From Flavobacterium tistrianum (GTDB taxonomy: Bacteria; Bacteroidota; Bacteroidia; Flavobacteriales; Flavobacteriaceae), in contig NZ_QJRH01000067.1 in the NCBI RefSeq assembly GCF_003254545.1, forward strand, positions 240,679-304,678: DNA of 64,000 bases. The letters are read 5' to 3'. Below, piece after piece: positions 1-9,820 of this stretch; the first letter of the stretch is position 1; every line of letters starts with the position of its first letter. Made by a program: the position numbers and the translations under genes. The notes below the pieces were generated by a model. It was given only the letters and a program-made list of their open reading frames with translations. It did not search any database and was not told the DNA's origin.

Positions 1-2146
1 TGTCGCCACGTCCTGTAAATACACCATATTCTGAAAATCTTTGGCTTAAAGCCGAAAACTGATCGGTAATTTTATCTTTTTGCTGATTATCCTCCAACTG
101 CATAGTTCCTCCAACCCAATTCTTTCCAAAATGATATTTGGTTCTGCTTTGGTTTCTAATGAATTTTGAAGTCGAAGCTATCTCATCAGAATTTAGGAAA
201 CTTCCATTATTTTCAATAGTCCAATTTTTCAATTTGAATAAAGCGTTTGTTGTATGTCTTGCTCCAGAATAGCTTTCGCTGTAATCTAATTTCTCAAATT
301 GATAGGTTAGCAAACCAATATTTGAAGTTTCTTTTTTCGAAAATAAATCAAAATTCAAACCCGTAACCAAAAGACTCTGATTTCCATAAAGAGTTCCCGT
401 TAAATTCCAATCGCGATTAAATTCAATATTATACAAACGTTCCACCGATTTAAAATTTTGCTGTACAAATTGATAATTTGCGAAAGCGTCTAAATTCCAG
501 CTTCTAGAAAAAAGACGTTTTTTAAGATTGGTTTTAAAAGCGACTCCTTGATTATTAGCATCATCAATTCCAGAAAATAAATTTTGGTCATTATTGCTAA
601 CAGCCAATTCAAAATCAACCAGAGTTTTTTCATTCGGATTATATTTTCCTAAAAAAGTCGCCACCTGAAGTTTCATTGGTGCGACAAGCTGAACGATTGG
701 CTCGTAATTTCCTTGCAGGATTCCGTTAACTGGTTCTACATATTGATAAATTCGTTCAACAGAATTATTGTTTTGAATGATATAATTTCCAGCATTTGCC
801 CCAACTTGGCTAAATCTTACATTGTACAAAACATCGGCAGGATTATTCGAATATTCATAAGCTTCAACCGAATTGACCAATATTTTTTTGTACAAAATTT
901 TATTCTCGGCATAAGTATCTTCATAGGCAGAAGGCGCTTTCATCAAATTCACATCATCGCCCGCCTGACTTAAAATCTGAATTTGTTCTGGAGAAAGATT
1001 TTGCTGCAAAGGCTGATTTTTCATATCATTTTCAGAATAAATATATCCGCCAAAACTCCAATTTTTATTTTCGTGCGTTGCACCTGCGTATGTTACGAGA
1101 CGATTATAATTTCTTTCAGAGTATTGGTATTCGACATTAATACGCATTTCTGACGTGATGGTAAAAAGGGAAGTGAAGACAATTTCTCCTGCATTGTAGT
1201 CAATCACATAATCATTGTTTTCACCACGTTTTAGCAAAACACCATTTACATAAACACGTTCTGAACCCGAAATAACGAGAACATACAATTCGCCATTCTG
1301 GCCTTTTAGTTTGTACGGACCTTGATTGCCTTCCTGACCTGTAAAAGTACTTTTGGCATATTGTCCTTTTACAAAAGCAACCGAAGCAAAAACATTGGTT
1401 TTACTTTTATCGGTATCAAAATCAAAGTTGGCAGAAAGTCCCTGAACCTTTTTATTAAAGCCTAAAAATTGAGTTTTTCTGTTTTCTAAAAATACATCGC
1501 CGGCGCGAATGTTCCAGTCATCGCTAAAAAGTTCTATGAAAATATTATCAAACTGATCGAGTTTCTGCGAATAGCCTCCATCTTGCAGCGGAATATTATT
1601 GTCCTGAAGCGAAGCCCTTAAACTTACTTTCTCTGAAAGTTTTCCTGTAATCTGTAAATCTAAATTGGAGTTTAAAACCGTACTTTGATTATTACCAACC
1701 GTAACGCCACGAGTAATACTTCCGGAAGTTTCAAGTCCGTCAAAAGGAGTTGCTTTTTTGGCATTTGAGTTATTGTCTATTCTATATAGTTTATCTGTTC
1801 CAATATCACCGTTTACAATTTGATCCGATTTGTACAAACTGTATTCTCTAGTCAAGAGATCTGGATAATTAAGATAATTTACAATTAAAGTATCTGAAAC
1901 CGATTGAAAATTTTCATTTAAAAGCAAATATCCTTTTTGAAAATCAACCTTATAAAAAGCCGAATCGATAGGTTCGTTTTTAGTGTTCAGAATCTGAAAA
2001 AATCCAGAGTTGATGGACATTTTTTCAAGCCGAATGGTATCTTTTGAAACGATGACTTTTTTGGTTTTGTACAGTGATTCAGTTTCCTGAGCCTGAAGCG
2101 CAGAAAACCAGAAGAAAACCGTCAAAAACAGTAATTTTTTCAACAT
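1..2146 (-). CDS. Large outer-membrane protein, 3' end outside window (partial)
   Basis: An open frame on the minus strand begins with ATG at 2146 and runs off the left edge, giving about 715 residues without a stop. The start MLKKLLFLTVFFWFSALQAQ is a clear signal peptide ending in an AQ cleavage site. The remainder is rich in Asn, aromatic and short alternating hydrophobic stretches, and contains a segment ending VNGVLLKRGENNDYVIDYNAG, which resembles the strand-turn-strand patterns of long Bacteroidetes outer-membrane proteins. I do not recognise a named family. It is divergent from the AraC gene at 2333, with 186 bases between them. Location in the outer membrane is inferred from signal peptide and composition; the function is unknown. 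Confidence 0.75.
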   Translation of the reverse strand, partial: MLKKLLFLTVFFWFSALQAQETESLYKTKKVIVSKDTIRLEKMSINSGFFQILNTKNEPIDSAFYKVDFQKGYLLLNENFQSVSDTLIVNYLNYPDLLTREYSLYKSDQIVNGDIGTDKLYRIDNNSNAKKATPFDGLETSGSITRGVTVGNNQSTVLNSNLDLQITGKLSEKVSLRASLQDNNIPLQDGGYSQKLDQFDNIFIELFSDDWNIRAGDVFLENRKTQFLGFNKKVQGLSANFDFDTDKSKTNVFASVAFVKGQYAKSTFTGQEGNQGPYKLKGQNGELYVLVISGSERVYVNGVLLKRGENNDYVIDYNAGEIVFTSLFTITSEMRINVEYQYSERNYNRLVTYAGATHENKNWSFGGYIYSENDMKNQPLQQNLSPEQIQILSQAGDDVNLMKAPSAYEDTYAENKILYKKILVNSVEAYEYSNNPADVLYNVRFSQVGANAGNYIIQNNNSVERIYQYVEPVNGILQGNYEPIVQLVAPMKLQVATFLGKYNPNEKTLVDFELAVSNNDQNLFSGIDDANNQGVAFKTNLKKRLFSRSWNLDAFANYQFVQQNFKSVERLYNIEFNRDWNLTGTLYGNQSLLVTGLNFDLFSKKETSNIGLLTYQFEKLDYSESYSGARHTTNALFKLKNWTIENNGSFLNSDEIASTSKFIRNQSRTKYHFGKNWVGGTMQLEDNQQKDKITDQFSALSQRFSEYGVFTGRGD

Positions 2147-2300
2147 AAATACTCTAACTCTAAAAAGTCAAAAGTAGTATTTATAATCAAGAAATTACGA
2201 GGCTTTTATTTATTGAAAAATGAAGTAGTTCTGAGGTTTTTAAAATTGGAGAATAAAAAATATTCGCAGAAAAAATCTCATGTTAAGCCAATCTTTTTTT

Positions 2301-2308
2301 TAGCTTTG
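2301..2308 (+). promoter_or_regulatory. Probable -7 promoter element (TAnnTTTG) for the AraC-type gene
   Basis: TAGCTTTG matches the Bacteroidetes -7 consensus and lies 25 bases before the ATG at 2333. No good TTTG -33 element is seen at the usual distance, so support is partial. Confidence 0.4.
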
Positions 2309-2332
2309 TTTAGGATATAACTAACTTAAATT

Positions 2333-3391
2333 ATGGATACTAGCAAAGAACTTCTATTCTTTTTTAGTGCTTTAGGAGCTTTCAACGGAATTATTCTCGG
2401 AGTTTATTTTTTCTTTTTTACCAAGAAAAAATACTTGACGAATTATTTTCTGGGCGCGCTTTTGTTTGCGCTAAGCATCCGAATTGCAAAATCTGTATTT
2501 GTTTATTTTCATCCCGAATTGCCAAGAATGTACTTGCAATTTGGACTTACAGCTTGTTTTTTCATTGGACCTTGTTTGTATTATTTTATCAAATCGGCAG
2601 TTGACGAAGTTCAGATAATGCCCAAACTATGGAAATTTATATTGACTTTTTGGGGAACTTTAATTGTTGTCGTTGGCATTTTGTATCCGTACGAAGTATA
2701 TCCAAAACTTTGGAATGGCATTTTTATAAGAATCATTTATTTTCAATGGTTGGTTTACATTGTTTCTGCTGGTTTTGCACTTCGTAGTGTTTTGAAAAAC
2801 ATCCTCAGCCGAAAAGAAAAAACTACTCCTGCCGAAATGTGGTTTTCAATGCTCTATTTTGGAAACTGTTTATTATTCCTGTTTTACTTCTTGGCAATTA
2901 TGGGAGCTTCTGCTGCAACTTATATAAGTGGGGCAGTAGTTTTTTCATTCATTTTATATTTAGGAATTTCAATTCTTTTGTATAGAAAAAAAACAGACGA
3001 TTTATTTTTATTGAATGGAAAGATTTCGAATAAAAAAATAGAATCAGCGGATGCAATAATGTGGTCAGAAAAACTGGAAAAGGTTATGTCTGAAAAAAGT
3101 TTATATAAAAATCCGAATCTTACGCTTCAAGATTTGTCACAAGAAATTAATGTTTCAAGCCATCAATTATCGCAGTTTCTGAATAATAATTTGGGAAAGA
3201 ATTTTACAAGTTATGTAAACGAATTCAGGATTAACGAAGCTTGTAAAATTATCACTTCTTCAGATAAATTAACGTTAGAATCCATTGGTTACGATGTTGG
3301 TTTTAATTCTAAATCTACCTTCTTCACGGCGTTCAAAAAACATAAAGGAACCACTCCGCTTAACTATCAGATTCAGGCTTTGCAATCGTAA
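2333..3391 (+). CDS. Membrane-bound AraC-family transcriptional regulator
   Basis: A 352-residue protein with two parts. Residues 1-217 contain seven hydrophobic segments (about 7-29, 36-56, 68-88, 101-118, 132-152, 170-190 and 197-217), forming a 7TM-like sensor. Residues 245-348 form an AraC-type DNA-binding domain, with a first helix-turn-helix near 263-300 and the conserved second motif around GYDVGFNSKSTFFTAFKKH (319-337). This layout is common in Bacteroidetes and suggests that a membrane-derived signal controls transcription directly. The gene lies 116 bases before a TonB-receptor-like gene on the same strand, its most likely target. The ligand cannot be told from the sequence. Confidence 0.88.
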   Translation: MDTSKELLFFFSALGAFNGIILGVYFFFFTKKKYLTNYFLGALLFALSIRIAKSVFVYFHPELPRMYLQFGLTACFFIGPCLYYFIKSAVDEVQIMPKLWKFILTFWGTLIVVVGILYPYEVYPKLWNGIFIRIIYFQWLVYIVSAGFALRSVLKNILSRKEKTTPAEMWFSMLYFGNCLLFLFYFLAIMGASAATYISGAVVFSFILYLGISILLYRKKTDDLFLLNGKISNKKIESADAIMWSEKLEKVMSEKSLYKNPNLTLQDLSQEINVSSHQLSQFLNNNLGKNFTSYVNEFRINEACKIITSSDKLTLESIGYDVGFNSKSTFFTAFKKHKGTTPLNYQIQALQS

Positions 3392-3507
3392 ATAGGAGTA
3401 TTAATTTATAAATCCGTACTCCTGATTTCGTTTTTTGGAATCTCATTTATTGATTTTCAGATGACTTTTGTTCTAAATAAAAGTCAAACTGCTAATCGTT
3501 AAAGTTT

Positions 3508-5748
3508 ATGAGATTTCTAAAATTGGTTATCATTTCTATTTTTTTCCTTGCTTTTTTATCAATGGAAATAAAAGCGCAACGCATAAAAAATGTTAAAGAC
3601 AAAAGTTATTATAGCGATGATGTAATCCTCGGAAAAAAGCCATTAAAGTCCGCTCAAGACACTGTGCTTATTAAAGAGAAAGAGCACAATGAGTTAAATG
3701 AACTGATTATAAAAAGACAAGCTTCATTATTAAAATATGGAGCCAACGGAAACATTGATGTCAATGTAAACGGAACTGTCCTCGCAACCAGCAGTACGGT
3801 AAGCGAATTGCTTGGAAGAGTGCCAAATGTTGTGGTTGCTGACGGAGAAATAAGCGTTGTCGGAAAAGGCGAAGCGATTATTTATCTTAACGGAGTTCTG
3901 ATTAATTACGAACGTTTTGCCGCAATTCCCGTTTCGCAGATTCATAAAATTGAAGTCATTTCTAATCCTTCTTCCAGATACGATGCCGAAGGAAAAGCAG
4001 TAATCAATATTATAACCAAGCGAAATATGGATAGCGACATAATGGGCTCTGTCAATCAGCATGTAACGATTTCTAAATTTGGCGGAACACTTTATAACAC
4101 GCTTTTGGATTTTAATTATTCTAAAGGAAAATTCTCTTTTGTAACCAATTACGGTTTGCAATTAGGAAGAAACCGCGAGTTACTTTACACCACAAGAACT
4201 CGCCCAAATCCTGACGACTTTATGAAATCTGAATTGACAACGGATTGGAAAAGAAGATTCAATAATTATTCAAATTTCGGATTCGGACTTCAGTATAGTT
4301 TTTCTCCAAATAATTATATTTCATTGGCTTATAGCGGAAATGTGAATGATTTGGGTGGAATTACAGAAAGTAGAAATTCAATAACCAATAATTCAGGAAA
4401 GAGTTTTTACGCCACAGATGTTGACCGAAATGATGTTTTGTTGAATCAGTTCATCAATTTGAATTATAATTGGACAACAGCTAAAGGTTCTTCATTATTT
4501 ATTGGATCGCAATTTTCAAATTACAATCAAACCATAAGAGATTTTATTGAAGAAAGCAGTTTGGTAGAACAAACAGATTCTGAAAGATTTTTAAAGAATA
4601 ATGTGGGAAGCCGAATCAATATAATTGCAATTCAAGCAGATTATTCGAAGAAAATAGATGAAAAAACAAAACTAGAAATAGGAGCAAAGTTTAGCCACGC
4701 CACCATAAATTCAGGAACAGATTTTTTGATTTCTAATGATAATATAGATTTTGAGTTGGATGATGAGCTTTCGAGTGATTTTGAATACAACGAAAAAATT
4801 GCTGCCGCTTACTTTAATTATATTATGACATTAAATGAAAAAGTCAATTTTTCGCTTGGTGCCAGAGCTGAGAGAACCAGTTATAATTTATTTACAAATG
4901 CAAACGGAATTCAGAAATTTGAGAAATCGTACGGCAATTTTTTCCCAAACATGCTTTTAAATTTTAATCTTTCAGAAGATTGGAAGGGACATTTTTCGTA
5001 TGTTTCCAGAATTACAAGACCTAGATATCAAGCGTTAAATCCGTATGTGATTTATCAGGATCCTTTTACGACGATTGAAGGAAATCCAAATCTGCTTCCA
5101 GAAAAAACACACGCTTTTGAAATAGGTACGATGTACAAAAAGTTCGATTTTAAAATTGGCTACACTTATAAAATTGATCCAATTTCAGCAGCAGCTTTGC
5201 GCGGAGATACGCCAAACAGCTATATTTTAAGAGCGCTGAATCTGGAAAAAGGACATACTTTTTTTACTTCCCTTTCAAGGTCTTTTAATGTTAAATGGTG
5301 GAATTCTGTCAATACTGCGAGCATTACATGGCAGAAATCGGTAGACAATTATTATGAGTTTGAATTTAGTCCTGTAAAACCCCAGATTTATTTATATACC
5401 AATAATACATTTACGATTCCTAATCTTTTTAGACTGCAGCTTTTGGCCTGGTATTTAAGCGATAGAAGTTATGGATTAGGAAGCGAAAACGGACGTTCGA
5501 CAGTAACTTTAGGAATAGAGAGAAACTTTTTTAAAGATGCATTAAAACTTAATTTTACTGCAAACGACATCTTTCATAAGTTTATGGTTTCTGGCGATTA
5601 TAATGTCGGACAAACTCAGATTTATTATCACCGAACTTATAGTACTGATTATTTTAAATTAATTGCAACGTATAGCTTTGGAGATTCAAAAAAGACGACT
5701 TATAAAAAATCGGAAGTTGAGCAGTCGGAGAATAATAGGGCGAGGTAG
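3508..5748 (+). CDS. TonB-dependent-receptor-like outer-membrane beta-barrel protein
   Basis: A 746-residue protein with a signal peptide (about residues 1-24, ending KAQ). A plug-like domain lies at about 70-170, including the segment VSELLGRVPNVVVADGEISV and the typical plug end NIITKR. The remaining 570 residues have the repeated aromatic amphipathic strands of a 22-strand barrel. It lacks the N-terminal CarboxypepD_reg repeat often seen in SusC proteins and fits the shorter OMP_b-brl_3-type family. Adjacency to the AraC regulator suggests co-regulation. The substrate is unknown; peptide, siderophore or other organic ligands are all possible. Confidence 0.87.
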   Translation: MRFLKLVIISIFFLAFLSMEIKAQRIKNVKDKSYYSDDVILGKKPLKSAQDTVLIKEKEHNELNELIIKRQASLLKYGANGNIDVNVNGTVLATSSTVSELLGRVPNVVVADGEISVVGKGEAIIYLNGVLINYERFAAIPVSQIHKIEVISNPSSRYDAEGKAVINIITKRNMDSDIMGSVNQHVTISKFGGTLYNTLLDFNYSKGKFSFVTNYGLQLGRNRELLYTTRTRPNPDDFMKSELTTDWKRRFNNYSNFGFGLQYSFSPNNYISLAYSGNVNDLGGITESRNSITNNSGKSFYATDVDRNDVLLNQFINLNYNWTTAKGSSLFIGSQFSNYNQTIRDFIEESSLVEQTDSERFLKNNVGSRINIIAIQADYSKKIDEKTKLEIGAKFSHATINSGTDFLISNDNIDFELDDELSSDFEYNEKIAAAYFNYIMTLNEKVNFSLGARAERTSYNLFTNANGIQKFEKSYGNFFPNMLLNFNLSEDWKGHFSYVSRITRPRYQALNPYVIYQDPFTTIEGNPNLLPEKTHAFEIGTMYKKFDFKIGYTYKIDPISAAALRGDTPNSYILRALNLEKGHTFFTSLSRSFNVKWWNSVNTASITWQKSVDNYYEFEFSPVKPQIYLYTNNTFTIPNLFRLQLLAWYLSDRSYGLGSENGRSTVTLGIERNFFKDALKLNFTANDIFHKFMVSGDYNVGQTQIYYHRTYSTDYFKLIATYSFGDSKKTTYKKSEVEQSENNRAR

Positions 5749-5751
5749 CAA

Positions 5752-5943
5752 TTAATTTTTTCTTCTTTTAAGTTGGGTATAGGTTACAAGGATTCCAACT
5801 GTAGATAAAAACGGACCAATTACCAATTTAAAATCTGAATAAGAAATGTCTTTTATGTCCTTTGCAAGCAATGGACTTAAAGATATACTAATGTATAATA
5901 AACCAAGAATAATGAAAACTAATAAAAAGCCTTTTTTGCTCAT
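5752..5943 (-). CDS. Small two-TM membrane protein, unknown function
   Basis: A 63-residue protein, starting at the internal Met of MSKKGFLLVF; an upstream in-frame ATG at 5979 would add 12 residues that look less natural before the Lys-rich membrane anchor. Two hydrophobic segments are visible (about residues 5-25 and 35-55), followed by a basic tail TQLKRRKN, consistent with an inner-membrane protein. It converges with the barrel-protein gene, whose stop lies 3 bases away. No family recognised. Confidence 0.5.
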   Translation of the reverse strand: MSKKGFLLVFIILGLLYISISLSPLLAKDIKDISYSDFKLVIGPFLSTVGILVTYTQLKRRKN

Positions 5944-6010
5944 TTTAAGTTCTTTAGAAAGAAAAGTAAATATAATCAAAAATTGATTAAATAAAGAAAA
6001 TTCTTTCGAA

Positions 6011-6046
6011 ATAAAAAAGGCTCCACAATTAAGTGAAGCCTTTTCA
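6011..6046 (-). terminator. Terminator after aspartate kinase gene
   Basis: AAAAGGCTcCAC, a six-base loop and GTGaAGCCTTTT form a stem with one mismatch. On the minus strand it is followed by a T run, and it lies about 40 bases beyond the lysC stop. Confidence 0.75.
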
Positions 6047-6086
6047 ATAATTTTTGAATTAAATAATTACCTTTTATAAAGCAATA

Positions 6087-7346
6087 TTAGATTAATTCTT
6101 TAGTGACAATCTGCATCGTTTCGCGGCTAACTTGTTTCAATAAAACTTCTTTGTTAGCTTCAACAGTCTGCGCTGCCTCTTCTGTAAAGTGACGGATTGT
6201 ATATAAGGTTACATTTTCGCTGTATTCTACTTTGAATTTTTTAGAAAGAATAGCATTCAATTCTGGGAAATTTCCAAATTTATCTTCCACGCAAACAGAG
6301 AAACTAATTGCAGAGTTCTGAATCAAGTTTACTTTGATTTTAAATTCGTGGAATAAACCAAAAATCTCACTAATGTTTTCTTCCATAATGAAAGAGAAAT
6401 CAATTGATGAAAGCGAAATTAAAAGCTGTTCTCTTTTTACGATAAAACATGGATATTGTGGTTCCAAATCAACTCCTTTAGAAACGCAAGTTCCTTTTAA
6501 TAACGGGTTGATAAAAGATTTTACGTATAACGGAATTTCTTTTTTCTGTAACGGCTGTAATGTTTTTGGGTGAATAACCGTTGCTCCGTAAAACGCCAAT
6601 TCGATAGCCTCACGATATGAAATTTGGTTTAACAAACTTGCATTTTCAAAATAACGCGGATCGGCATTCATAACTCCAGGAACATCTTTCCAGATCGTTA
6701 CGCTTTCTGCATTTAAGCAGTAGGCAAAAATTCCGGCAGTATAATCAGAACCTTCACGGCCAAGAGTTGTTGTGAAATTGTTTTCGTCAGCACCTAAGAA
6801 ACCTTGCGTGATATTTAATTGTTTTCTAGGTACATTTTTGCTGATGTTTTGTTGCGTAGTTTCCCAGTCAACTTCTGCATCTCTATAATTTGCATTGGTT
6901 TTAATGAAATTACGAACGTCAAGCCATTGCGTCTGAATTCCTCTGAAATTCATATAGTGACTTAAGATATTAGTCGAAATCAATTCACCGAAACTTACAA
7001 CCTGATCGTAAACAAAGTTGTAGTTTGGAGATTTATTGTGAGCTAAGAAATATTCTAATTCGTCAAACTGAGCATTTACAGCTGCAAAAACCGCATGACT
7101 TTCATCTTCAAACAAATCCAATAAGATTTGATTGTGATATTTTTTAATTTCTTGAACAGAAGCATTTAATTCTGTCGATTTTTCAAAGTAATTCTTGATT
7201 ACAACTTCGAGAGCATTTGTAGTTTTTCCCATCGCAGAAACTACCAAAATCACGTCTTCATAACCCACTTTTTGTAAAACGTCATATACGTTTTTAATTC
7301 CATCTGCATCTTTTACTGATGCACCACCAAATTTAAATACTCTCAT
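6087..7346 (-). CDS. lysC: Aspartate kinase
   Basis: A 419-residue monofunctional aspartokinase, catalysing ATP-dependent phosphorylation of aspartate, the first step toward Lys, Met, Thr and diaminopimelate. Motifs in order: KFGGAS near residues 5-10 (ATP/aspartate binding), SFGELIS near 117-123, TTLGREGSD near 193-201 and KDVPGVMNADPR near 220-231. The C-terminal 115 residues look like an ACT-type regulatory region, so feedback inhibition by an end product is likely. The start is placed at MRVFKFGGAS; an upstream in-frame ATG at 7382 adds a low-complexity Lys-rich stretch and is unlikely. The acetyltransferase gene lies upstream on the same strand, with a 103-base spacer holding a repeat. 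Terminator downstream. Confidence 0.95.
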   Translation of the reverse strand: MRVFKFGGASVKDADGIKNVYDVLQKVGYEDVILVVSAMGKTTNALEVVIKNYFEKSTELNASVQEIKKYHNQILLDLFEDESHAVFAAVNAQFDELEYFLAHNKSPNYNFVYDQVVSFGELISTNILSHYMNFRGIQTQWLDVRNFIKTNANYRDAEVDWETTQQNISKNVPRKQLNITQGFLGADENNFTTTLGREGSDYTAGIFAYCLNAESVTIWKDVPGVMNADPRYFENASLLNQISYREAIELAFYGATVIHPKTLQPLQKKEIPLYVKSFINPLLKGTCVSKGVDLEPQYPCFIVKREQLLISLSSIDFSFIMEENISEIFGLFHEFKIKVNLIQNSAISFSVCVEDKFGNFPELNAILSKKFKVEYSENVTLYTIRHFTEEAAQTVEANKEVLLKQVSRETMQIVTKELI

Positions 7347-7377
7347 TTTTAATTTTAGATTTTTAGATTTTTTTTCC

Positions 7378-7443
7378 GCCACGAATTCACGAATTATTTT
7401 TTCTAATCTTTACGAATAAAAATTCGTGAATTCTTGACGAATA
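7378..7443. repeat. Dispersed CACGAATTC palindromic repeat, copy 1
   Basis: CCACGAATTCACGAATTA and an inverted partner ATTCGTGAATTCTTG lie within the spacer between the acetyltransferase and lysC. Related sequences occur at 20497-20585 and 40429-40600, so this is an intergenic repeat family. Confidence 0.6.
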
Positions 7444-7449
7444 ATATTT

Positions 7450-7938
7450 TTATAATTTTTCTAAGAACGAATTAATTCCAGCTTGATCCATTTGCACTAC
7501 CCTCCAAGTGTCAAGGATTTTTGCTCCAGAATTTTCATAGAATTTTACGGCTGGAGTATTCCAATCTAAAACATTCCATTCTACTCTTCTAACATTATCT
7601 CTTTTTCCTTGTTTCATGATTTCAGCATAAAGAGCAGAGCCTAAACCTGTGCCTCGCATTTTTTCTTTAACAATCAAATCTTCAAGGTGTATGGTTTTTC
7701 CTTTCCAGGTAGAATAGCGGTAATAATACAACGCAATTCCAACAATTTCTTTCTGTTTTTCTTCATTTTCGATTTCCGCTACAAAAACATTAAATAATGG
7801 TTTTTTACCAAATCCGTCACGCACTAAATCTTCTTCTGTAATGACAACCGCATCAGGTTCTTTTTCGAATATAGCCAGCTCCTGAATAAGCCCTAACACC
7901 GATTTCATATCTTCAGGATTTCCTTTTCTAATATTCAT
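7450..7938 (-). CDS. GNAT family N-acetyltransferase
   Basis: A 162-residue single-domain protein of the GNAT fold. The acetyl-CoA pyrophosphate loop is RGTGLGS (residues 95-101), preceded by the strand LEDLIV (85-90) and followed by the terminal motif NTPAVKFYENSGAK (127-140). The pattern resembles the small spermidine/thialysine acetyltransferase group, but the acceptor substrate cannot be fixed from the sequence. It is the upstream gene of a likely two-gene unit with lysC. The divergent fbp gene starts 171 bases away. Confidence 0.87.
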   Translation of the reverse strand: MNIRKGNPEDMKSVLGLIQELAIFEKEPDAVVITEEDLVRDGFGKKPLFNVFVAEIENEEKQKEIVGIALYYYRYSTWKGKTIHLEDLIVKEKMRGTGLGSALYAEIMKQGKRDNVRRVEWNVLDWNTPAVKFYENSGAKILDTWRVVQMDQAGINSFLEKL

Positions 7939-8109
7939 ATATTCCTATTTTTAACTATTTAATATCTAAAAAAGCTTCATTTTAGCTAGTGCTTTTTGCA
8001 GATTATTAGCAAATATACAATAGTAGCAAACTAACAACATAATTTTTAAATCATTCTCACAAAATAAGCGATATTTGTGACTTAAAAATAAAACTATAAC
8101 GATTTAGAA

Positions 8110-9117
8110 ATGGAAGAACGCAATAAAACACTGGGAGAGTTTATTATTGAGAACCAAAAAGCATTTCAGTATTCGTCGGGAGAACTCTCGCGAATTATCA
8201 ACTCTATTCGATTGGCAGCAAAAGTGGTCAATCATAAAGTAAACCAAGCGGGTTTAGTAGATATTGTGGGAGCGGCAGGCGAACAGAATATTCAAGGTGA
8301 AGACCAGCAAAAATTAGATGTCTATGCAAACGAAGTATTTATCCAGACGTTAATAAACCGTGAGATTGTCTGTGGTATTGCTTCTGAAGAAAACGACGAT
8401 TTTATTACTGTTCAGGGGAGCGACAACAGTCATAATAATAAGTACGTGATCTTAATGGATCCGCTTGACGGATCTTCAAACATTGATGTGAATGTTTCTG
8501 TGGGAACTATCTTTTCTGTTTTCAGAAGAGTAACTCCAATAGGAACTCCGGTAACTAGCGAGGATTTTTTACAGCCGGGAATCAATCAAGTTGCAGCAGG
8601 CTATGTAATTTATGGAACTTCAACGATGTTGGTTTACACCACTGGACATGGCGTAAATGGTTTTACGTTAAATCCAGCGATTGGTACATTTTATCTTTCA
8701 CATCCAAACATGAAATTTCCAGAAAACGGAAATATTTATTCGGTAAACGAAGGAAACTATGTGCATTTTCCGCAGGGAGTAAAAAATTACATTAAATACT
8801 GCCAGCGAGAAGAGGGAGACAGACCTTATACTTCAAGATATATTGGAAGTTTAGTTGCCGATTTTCATCGAAATATGATTAAAGGCGGAATTTATATTTA
8901 TCCAACAAGTTCAAAAGCACCAAAAGGGAAATTACGTTTATTGTACGAATGTAATCCGATGGCATTTTTGGCAGAACAAGCAGGAGGAAAAGCAACAGAC
9001 GGTTTCGGTAGAATTATGGAAATCCAGCCAACTGAATTGCATCAAAGAGTGCCTTTCTTCTGCGGAAGTTATAATATGGTAGAAAAAGCTGAAGAATTTA
9101 TGGCTGAAGCGAATTAA
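8110..9117 (+). CDS. fbp: Fructose-1,6-bisphosphatase class I
   Basis: A 335-residue full-length class I FBPase, which hydrolyses fructose-1,6-bisphosphate to fructose-6-phosphate in gluconeogenesis in the cytoplasm. Metal and phosphate motifs are present: GEDQQKLD (63-70), SEEND (92-96) and DPLDGSSN (117-124), with a conserved C-terminal sugar-binding segment around [17 protein letters not shown]. The ATG at 8110 agrees with the family start. It is a single-gene unit with a strong hairpin terminator downstream. AATAAGCGATATTTG about 40 bases upstream is a near-match to the -7 element. Confidence 0.97.
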   Translation: MEERNKTLGEFIIENQKAFQYSSGELSRIINSIRLAAKVVNHKVNQAGLVDIVGAAGEQNIQGEDQQKLDVYANEVFIQTLINREIVCGIASEENDDFITVQGSDNSHNNKYVILMDPLDGSSNIDVNVSVGTIFSVFRRVTPIGTPVTSEDFLQPGINQVAAGYVIYGTSTMLVYTTGHGVNGFTLNPAIGTFYLSHPNMKFPENGNIYSVNEGNYVHFPQGVKNYIKYCQREEGDRPYTSRYIGSLVADFHRNMIKGGIYIYPTSSKAPKGKLRLLYECNPMAFLAEQAGGKATDGFGRIMEIQPTELHQRVPFFCGSYNMVEKAEEFMAEAN

Positions 9118-9172
9118 AGTTTTTTTGTTTCAAGTTTCAGGTTCCAAGTTGTTTTTGACTATAAACATCAAG

Positions 9173-9206
9173 CCCGATAGGTTTTAAAAACCTGTCGGGT
9201 TTTGTT
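9173..9206 (+). terminator. Terminator after fbp (CCCGACAGG family)
   Basis: CCCGATAGGTTTT and AAAACCTGTCGGG pair with one mismatch around a short A run, followed by TTTTGTTTT. Hairpins of similar sequence follow queA (36122) and the ABC permease gene (63462), so this is also a repeat family. Confidence 0.8.
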
Positions 9207-9394
9207 TTGAGTTAAATTTTAAAAGTTTAAGCGTAAAACGGTTGACTGTTACTGAATACTGAAAACTAAAAAATAAGACGCAACCATTTTTAGTTTTGTC
9301 AATCTTTAAAAAGAACCAAATGTTTATGAGAAATTATGGATTAATTTTTTGTAAGCGCCTTAAAACTAATCAAAACCTAAAAAGTAAAATTATT

Positions 9395-9808
9395 ATGAAG
9401 AAAAAACTATTGATGATTCTGTTGGGAATGTTTTCAGTTTTGTTTGTTGCCTGCAGTAGAGAAGAGCATATTGATCCTCCAATTGGACGATCTGAGGATG
9501 ATATTAAGCTTTCCAAAAAAGAAGCTTTTTTTACGGCAGAGGCCAATACAGTTACAATTACTGCAGAATATAAAACATGGTGGGTAGATGATTTTGCGTT
9601 AGATAAAGTAAGAATCGATAAAGGAACTGTAAATTTGTATGCTGAAAATTTTATCTTTAAAAATGATGTTTTTGAGGTAGAAAAGAAAAATGGAAACACT
9701 TTGATTATTACAATGAGTAAAAATACAACTGGTAGAGAAAGAATTCTCAATATAGTATTGCAAGCGGGGAATTATTTTGAGAGTATAAATGTTGTTCAGT
9801 CAAAATAA
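9395..9808 (+). CDS. Small exported lipoprotein, unknown function
   Basis: A 137-residue protein from MKKKLLMILL. The signal sequence ends in a lipobox FVAC with the acylated Cys at residue 20, so it should be anchored to a membrane. The rest is beta-rich; segments such as VTITAEYKTWWVDDF and RILNIVLQAGNYFESINVVQ resemble one BACON/Ig-like repeat. A longer in-frame start at 9296 would put 33 non-signal residues in front and is rejected. It stands alone between fbp and a convergent TerB-like gene. Function unknown. Confidence 0.7.
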   Translation: MKKKLLMILLGMFSVLFVACSREEHIDPPIGRSEDDIKLSKKEAFFTAEANTVTITAEYKTWWVDDFALDKVRIDKGTVNLYAENFIFKNDVFEVEKKNGNTLIITMSKNTTGRERILNIVLQAGNYFESINVVQSK

Positions 9809-9820
9809 ACGGCAAAAAAA

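Noticed and set aside
3730..4161. 143-codon open frame antisense to the receptor plug domain
   Set aside because: It is fully inside a gene with clear signal, plug and barrel features; its translation is of low plausibility (Ile/Asn/Arg-rich, no motif).
7347..7449. Possible lysine or other riboswitch before aspartate kinase
   Set aside because: The 103-base spacer holds only the CACGAATTC repeat; it is too short for a lysine riboswitch and no conserved core was seen.
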